The position numbers and the translations under genes were made by a program. A stretch of 64,000 nt of DNA from Colwellia sp. (lineage in GTDB: Bacteria > Pseudomonadota > Gammaproteobacteria > Enterobacterales > Alteromonadaceae): the NCBI GenBank assembly GCA_013215465.1, contig JABSOW010000002.1, positions 248,001 through 312,000 on the forward strand, read 5' to 3'. The notes beneath the pieces are model-generated. The model was not told the DNA's origin and did not search any database. It worked only from the letters and a program-made list of their open reading frames with translations. The first letter of the stretch is position 1. Each line of letters starts with the position of its first letter. Positions 59,353 to 64,000 of the stretch are shown in pieces.

Positions 59353-62300
59353 ATGTCGGGTATTTGGACATTACTATTGTTAGTGTTAACTCTTTTAGTC
59401 GGCTGTGGAGGAAGTGAAAAAGCAACTACAACTACAACTACAACTACAACGGCTGAACAACCATCTGTTATTCACATTACGGCTACCCCAGGAACGCAAC
59501 TTCCAGCAAGCTCAGTAAAAATCAATGGAATTGCTCAATTAGGTTTAATTTCAGGGGCGAAAATTAAATTATTTAAATTACCTGAAATGACACTTCTTGC
59601 TGAAAGCAATAGTTCAACTAGTACTAATAATTATGGGTCTTTTAGTTTTTCAGATGTGTCCGTTAATAATGATGATTTATATCTTCTAGAATCTGTTGGA
59701 GGGGTCGATACGGATCCAAATGATGATGGACTGGTTTTAGATAGTGATATGATAAATGTCAAAGGTTCATTTAAAGCTATTGTTCAAGGTAAAGAGCTGA
59801 AGACTGATAAAGTTAGGATAAACGTTTTAACAGATTATATTTATCAGTATATGAGAGGCACTAGTATTAAAGCTCTCGGAGTCGAGACATATGTAAAAGA
59901 ACTTAACTTATTATCAGAAGTTCTAGCTGCCGATATTAACAATGATGGTATTACAAATTATGAAGATGTATTAAATTTTGACCCCCTCGTTGATGCTAAC
60001 AAAATAAACTTTAATTACGATGAGTTACTTAATTTCTATGTACCTGCAATACACGAAAACTTAGATGATAAGGAATTTCTAAAACGAATCCTTTATTTAT
60101 CTAAATATCAGATAGATGTTTCTGTCAATGAGTTTCAAATAGCTCCTTTTGATTTTAAAGCGAGCCTTTCAAAATTGCCCAGTGATATAACTGTAAAATG
60201 GCAGGTAAATGGTAACGAACATGATTTTTCTAAAAATTATAACGTAACCAAAGGGGGAACTATCAGTTTAAAGGCTAACCTATATTATAAAAATGAAAAA
60301 ATATCCGAAATTGAAAAAACAATTTATGCGGCAACGGTACAAACGATAACATCAGGAGAATCAAGTCAAAGTGAGTCTGTTAATCTCGATATTAGTAGTG
60401 AGTTTGGTGATGGGGCTAGTGTTTACATACCTTCTGGAGCATCTTCACAAAATATAATAGTTGAGGTAAAGAAGCTAACGACAGGTCTTGTCCCTGTTGA
60501 AGGCTCACCTGTAAGTGATACTATTATATTATACCCAGCAGGGGCTACATTTTCAAAACCGATTACAGTAGCCATATCTTACTTTGGTGAATATGATCCT
60601 GAAAGTTTTATGGTTGCTCGTTATTCAGAAAATGGTAATTTAGACTATTTAACACCTACACAAATTGATGTGGAAAATTCCTTAGTCTACTTTGAAATCA
60701 ATCACTTTAGTACATTTGTTGTTCACCATAACTGCTTGTTTCTAGAGTGTAAAAGTTTTAGATCACGCTTTAGTAAGATTAAAGATTTACTTCAATCTCA
60801 TTATGTAGGAGAGGAAGACTGGGGTAAATGGACAGATGAAAAATGGGAGGAAATATTAAATACTAGTGTCAATGGTATTGCTGGTGGGTCAACTGTTTAT
60901 GATTATTTTATTAATTTAAATAATATAATGACAACAGTACAAGTAATAGATGAAGGAAAATATGAATTTGATGGCGACACTAAATTTGTTGATGAAAATG
61001 CTAGGTATCTATCTACTTATGAGTTTTTATATCCAGATGATGAAACAATTAGAAATGCTCAAAAAAAATGGAATGATATTAAAGAAGGTCTTGAAAGGAT
61101 ACAATTGATTTCATCTGTAGCTGGCGTTGCTGCCAATACTAAAAGTCTTGTTATATCAGTATTTGCTATGACCGGGTTACCCACAGATCTGGATCCTGCA
61201 ACAGTTATGAGTACATTATTTGGTGACTATATATATAACCCTGTACAATTAGGGGATATTTTGGTTGGTAGCGCAAACAGGATTGCCTTAAATACTCAAA
61301 TTAAGAAGTACTTCTTCGCCAGAGATAGTTCTACTTTTGATCCAACTAGTAAAATTAGTTTTGACGAATTTATTTTAAACACTGTTAACGAGTATAATGA
61401 AGGCTCTGGCTGGCTAGGTAATTCTTATAGCGGTGTTGGAAAAGGGGTTGAATCTTCTGATTTTTTTAAAAACGTTGATAATTTATATCTTTACTATAAT
61501 AGATATAAAACTATCCATGAAGATTCAAGCTACATAAATACATGCGGCAGTATTTATGACCCATATTGTGAGGATAATTTATACTATATAACACCAGAAG
61601 CTGGTTTTTCTTCATTGGTAATGAAAGTTCATAAGGAGCAATTAAAGCAAGAAGAAAAAAAATATATAGAGGAAAACCCTACACACTATATAAAAGACTA
61701 TAAGATTGACAGTGGAAATACAAAGTTGTCAGGAAAAAATTCTTATGTAAATATTTCTATTAATACTAATAAACGGGAGGGAACTAAAATACAGTTTACT
61801 CTTAAAGCTGAAGGCTCTGAAAATCATTTAAAATCCTTCTCTCCAAAATTTTCTATTTACAAAAAGTGTGACCCATTTGATTTTAGCTGTAATAAAAATG
61901 ATTTATCAGGTTTGACATACAATAGTTCAACTATTAATGAAAACAGCTCTGGTGAGATTGTTACAGAAGTTAATTTCACGGCACCTAATGTTGAAGGGAA
62001 TTTTGAGTATGAATTCAAGTTTGAATATAATGACTCGCTAATTAAAACATATTTGAATGATGGGCATAGGCTCACACTCTTTGTTACACAACCTCCTGTA
62101 CAGAACTTACCTCCACAGATTATAGAACTAAGAACTATTTCGGGTGATAAAACTTTTGCTTCTGGAGATTATGTAAGTATTTCTATCGATGCATTTGACC
62201 CCGATGGCTCTATAAATGATTATCAATGGTCAATACCTAAATGGACAATAGAAAAAAGCTATTATAATAATCGTTCTAAAATAAGTTTCACTGCGCCAGA

Positions 62301-62820
62301 GGTAAGTGAGCCTACTAATATTGGAGTATTTGTCAGGGTTACAGATAATAAAGGTGCAACAAAAGGTAAAGCTATTGTTTTAGAAGTTATACCTAAAATG
62401 GCAGGTAAAGTGGATTACGAATCAAATCATTGGATTTTAAAGACTAAATTTATATTTAAAAATCAACAAGATTCAATTATAAGCGTTCCGACTGACGCAT
62501 ATGTTCGATTTGTGCCTAGAAGTTTTGCCGATAATGGTAACCACGAGGGGATCATCTGTAAAGTTCAATCTGATTCAAGTTTAGGTTCTTGCTCTGTTTA
62601 CTCAGACATAATCAACAATATTGATTTAGCCCTGAGTAACGCTTCTGAAACCTACCAAGTTGCAGTTTTTAAAGAATATAAAAAATTAGGCGAAACCCAG
62701 TGGAACTGTGGAGAGGATACATATAAATTAATAAGTAGACTAGCTAGTTTGTCAGATATTATAGTTTCACCTGATGATTATCAATCTCGTGGAGGAGAGG
62801 ACTGCAGCTCTGATGATTAA
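59353..62820 (+). CDS. Large surface lipoprotein with calcium-binding-like and PKD-like domains
   Basis: This 1155-residue protein has a lipoprotein signal (LLVGC, Cys18) and a tract of nine threonines (residues 25-33). Further on come an EF-hand or dockerin-like DINNDGITNYEDVLNFDPL (about 193), a ZU5-like GDGASVYIPSGASSQNIIVEVKKLT (about 355), and a PKD-type segment near the end (ISIDAFDPDGSINDYQWSI, about 940). The middle (about 480-800) is unrecognised. It is probably an exported adhesion or matrix protein. Base composition is strikingly AT-rich compared with the rest of the window, which suggests acquisition. AGGGA lies before the ATG. Confidence 0.75.
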   Translation: MSGIWTLLLLVLTLLVGCGGSEKATTTTTTTTTAEQPSVIHITATPGTQLPASSVKINGIAQLGLISGAKIKLFKLPEMTLLAESNSSTSTNNYGSFSFSDVSVNNDDLYLLESVGGVDTDPNDDGLVLDSDMINVKGSFKAIVQGKELKTDKVRINVLTDYIYQYMRGTSIKALGVETYVKELNLLSEVLAADINNDGITNYEDVLNFDPLVDANKINFNYDELLNFYVPAIHENLDDKEFLKRILYLSKYQIDVSVNEFQIAPFDFKASLSKLPSDITVKWQVNGNEHDFSKNYNVTKGGTISLKANLYYKNEKISEIEKTIYAATVQTITSGESSQSESVNLDISSEFGDGASVYIPSGASSQNIIVEVKKLTTGLVPVEGSPVSDTIILYPAGATFSKPITVAISYFGEYDPESFMVARYSENGNLDYLTPTQIDVENSLVYFEINHFSTFVVHHNCLFLECKSFRSRFSKIKDLLQSHYVGEEDWGKWTDEKWEEILNTSVNGIAGGSTVYDYFINLNNIMTTVQVIDEGKYEFDGDTKFVDENARYLSTYEFLYPDDETIRNAQKKWNDIKEGLERIQLISSVAGVAANTKSLVISVFAMTGLPTDLDPATVMSTLFGDYIYNPVQLGDILVGSANRIALNTQIKKYFFARDSSTFDPTSKISFDEFILNTVNEYNEGSGWLGNSYSGVGKGVESSDFFKNVDNLYLYYNRYKTIHEDSSYINTCGSIYDPYCEDNLYYITPEAGFSSLVMKVHKEQLKQEEKKYIEENPTHYIKDYKIDSGNTKLSGKNSYVNISINTNKREGTKIQFTLKAEGSENHLKSFSPKFSIYKKCDPFDFSCNKNDLSGLTYNSSTINENSSGEIVTEVNFTAPNVEGNFEYEFKFEYNDSLIKTYLNDGHRLTLFVTQPPVQNLPPQIIELRTISGDKTFASGDYVSISIDAFDPDGSINDYQWSIPKWTIEKSYYNNRSKISFTAPEVSEPTNIGVFVRVTDNKGATKGKAIVLEVIPKMAGKVDYESNHWILKTKFIFKNQQDSIISVPTDAYVRFVPRSFADNGNHEGIICKVQSDSSLGSCSVYSDIINNIDLALSNASETYQVAVFKEYKKLGETQWNCGEDTYKLISRLASLSDIIVSPDDYQSRGGEDCSSDD
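59425..59448 (+). repeat. Hexanucleotide tandem repeat ACTACA x4 in the lipoprotein gene
   Basis: Four perfect ACTACA units followed by ACG code for nine consecutive threonines directly after the lipid-anchored cysteine region. Unit gain or loss keeps the reading frame, so spacer length could vary without breaking the gene. Confidence 0.85.
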
Positions 62821-63238
62821 TAATTATACTTTTTCGTAACTTAACTTGTATCTAGTCTGTTTTAAATAAGACTAGATACAAAAAATATTAGCACTCGAGA
62901 ATCAATAAAAATATCTCATAAATAATAAACGAGTGAAATAATATTTATTATAAGTTGAGACTATTAAACACGACTTCTAGGGTGGTTTTACTGATGTCGT
63001 GACTACATACGGTCTACATTTTTATGCTGTACATGCATAAGCAGCTGATTAAAAGAGATAAATAAGCGTAATAAAATTAATAAACTGTTGAGGGGAAATA
63101 ATCTTACTGACAGCTTATTAGAAATACTCCTTCCATGAATTTTTCCCACTCACAAATAAATATGCTACACATATGCTACATAATTATTATTTTGGTGTTT
63201 TGTTTGAGTGTCAATTGGTTGTAAGTTATTGATTTTTA
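62821..63238. other. Non-coding stretch with a large hairpin between the lipoprotein gene and tRNA-Arg
   Basis: A perfect 13-bp stem lies at 62846-62858 (TTGTATCTAGTCT) and 62869-62881 (AGACTAGATACAA), 25 bp after the lipoprotein stop. It has no T tract on the plus strand, so it is not a classical terminator. The remaining 350 bp contain no gene. Near the tRNA there is ATGCTACA repeated with variation (about 63162-63181). Confidence 0.55.
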
Positions 63239-63315
63239 TGGCGCCCTTGAGAAGATTCGAACTTCCGACCTAGCGCTTAGGAGGCGCTTGCTCTATCCTG
63301 CTGAGCTACAAGGGC
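63239..63315 (-). tRNA. tRNA-Arg (anticodon CCT)
   Basis: The minus strand from 63315 folds into a cloverleaf: acceptor GCCCTTG/CAAGGGC, D arm GCTC/GAGC, anticodon stem AGCGC/GCGCT with loop CTCCTAA giving anticodon CCT, T arm GGAAG TTCGAAT CTTCT, discriminator G and encoded CCA at 63239-63241. It reads AGG arginine codons. Such tRNA genes are common integration sites for islands. Confidence 0.95.
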
Positions 63316-63403
63316 ATAATTACCAAGTATTTATAAATCCTTGGTAATTATTTGAGTATTATATTGTTTTACTTCGGTAAAGTTAAGTTTTATTATTTCA
63401 AGG

Positions 63404-64000
63404 TTAATAACGTACTGCTAAATCATTTATTTGGATATTACCTAATAAACCATTGTCTAAGGTAATCGCGGTAGAACTTTGTTTTGTTACTTTAGTTACT
63501 TTGACTTTAAAAGGGCTGACATTATAACCAGCGTAGATTTTACCTTGATTATTGGTAAAGTTATTACTGTGTAGTAATGAAAATTCATCGCCAATTTTTA
63601 CACCATGATATCGGCCTAAATTGATGGTTATTTTATTGCCATTTACTTGTACTATTTTACCTTCGCTAGGTTCGCACATAATATTTTCATCTATGTCATT
63701 TACCATGGTATCAAGTAGTGCACTTATCATGCTACCGTAATTGCTTTGCCAAAATATCGTGCCATTTACATCAATGTTTTCTCGTTTGTTGAACTCCCAA
63801 ATGCCAGTGTTTTTATAGCTATTTTGCCAGACTAATTCTCCATCGATGCCGCTATATAAGTAGAGGGTAAAGTTAAAGTTTCTAGGGTAGGTTCCTTGTT
63901 GCCATATTTTCCAACTATTGCTTCTTTGCTGTTCAAAGGAAATATCGTTAATTTCACTAAAAAGTATATATTGGCTATCAGTAGTGTCAGCAAGTGACAT
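63404..64000 (-). CDS. flgT: FlgT-like flagellar assembly protein, C-terminal part
   Basis: The visible frame of 198 residues runs to the window edge, so the true start probably lies outside. It resembles the middle and C-terminal domains of FlgT: TYPRNFNFTLYLYSGIDGELVWQNSY, INDLLDTM-type helix (MISALLDTMVNDIDE), EGKIVQVNGNKITINLGRYHGVKIGDEFSLL and LLGNIQINDLAV. FlgT is a periplasmic protein of the H-ring around the flagellar basal body of Vibrio-type polar flagella. This agrees with the many chemotaxis receptors in the window. It lies 88 bp upstream of the tRNA on the map and shares its strand. Confidence 0.75.
   Translation of the reverse strand: MSLADTTDSQYILFSEINDISFEQQRSNSWKIWQQGTYPRNFNFTLYLYSGIDGELVWQNSYKNTGIWEFNKRENIDVNGTIFWQSNYGSMISALLDTMVNDIDENIMCEPSEGKIVQVNGNKITINLGRYHGVKIGDEFSLLHSNNFTNNQGKIYAGYNVSPFKVKVTKVTKQSSTAITLDNGLLGNIQINDLAVRY

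Noticed and set aside
62846-62881. Calling the 13-bp hairpin a rho-independent terminator
   Set aside because: A perfect stem is present but is followed by A residues on the plus strand and no T tract on either strand after the stem.
63160-63240. Phage attachment site beside tRNA-Arg
   Set aside because: The ATGCTACA repeats are suggestive, but no second copy of the tRNA 3' end and no integrase gene lie in the window.
1-64000. CRISPR arrays, prophage structural genes, complete insertion sequences with transposase, rRNA operon
   Set aside because: No regularly spaced repeats, phage morphogenesis proteins, transposase motifs or rRNA sequences were seen on either strand.

Overview
The window looks like chromosomal DNA of an AT-rich marine gammaproteobacterium of the Alteromonadales, most plausibly Colwelliaceae (Colwellia or Thalassotalea type). 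This is judged by eye from protein style: TonB-dependent receptors paired with flavin halogenases, TrhP with a YfhL-type ferredoxin, Epd with transketolase, an FlgT-like protein, and many chemotaxis and cyclic-di-GMP proteins. No database search was possible.

Region 1 (1-8.4 kb): a glucan-uptake locus. A TonB-dependent receptor is followed by two flavin-dependent halogenase-family genes, and a divergent lipoprotein pullulanase shares a promoter region that holds two mirror-image ATACGTAT operators. Region 2 (8.5-12.6 kb): a decaying cobalamin locus. A minus-strand B12 riboswitch leads into a TonB receptor gene truncated after its plug domain. Divergent from it are intact cobQ, a cobO pseudogene with about five frameshifts, and an intact bluB-like gene. 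Region 3 (12.6-27.4 kb): sensing and signalling. It holds a thioredoxin-like membrane protein, three chemotaxis receptors, an AraC regulator with azlCD, a diguanylate cyclase, an EAL protein and a NIT-PAS histidine kinase with its LuxR-type regulator.

Region 4 (27.6-30.2 kb): a mosaic scar. A near-perfect copy of the 3' part of trhP plus its ferredoxin (original at 46.1-46.8 kb) is fused to a copy of araC'-azlC-azlD-'GGDEF (original at 15.5-17.1 kb). Region 5 (30.2-45.4 kb): a carbohydrate island. It has a second TonB receptor and halogenase pair, an SSS symporter, an MFS transporter, a sugar isomerase/epimerase, a Gfo/Idh/MocA oxidoreductase, a PAS-AraC regulator, and a GMC oxidoreductase with gluconate-dehydrogenase subunit 3 and a DUF1080 protein. 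This set fits oxidation of glycosides to 3-keto-glycosides followed by cleavage. Three promoters in the island share a direct repeat, AAATCGG twice with a 21-bp period, which is probably the operator of the PAS-AraC protein.

Region 6 (46-52 kb): housekeeping genes, namely ferredoxin and trhP, an HDOD protein, epd and tkt. Region 7 (52-64 kb): a degenerate MASE1-CHASE histidine kinase lacking its phospho-acceptor histidine, a 44-residue membrane peptide gene, an outer-membrane protein, a Cache-GGDEF-EAL protein, a 1155-residue lipoprotein, tRNA-Arg(CCT) and the C-terminal part of an FlgT-like protein. Two copies of a 265-270 bp MITE-like element lie at 41.3 and 52.1 kb. Their terminal repeats are inverted and their internal hairpin arms co-vary between copies.
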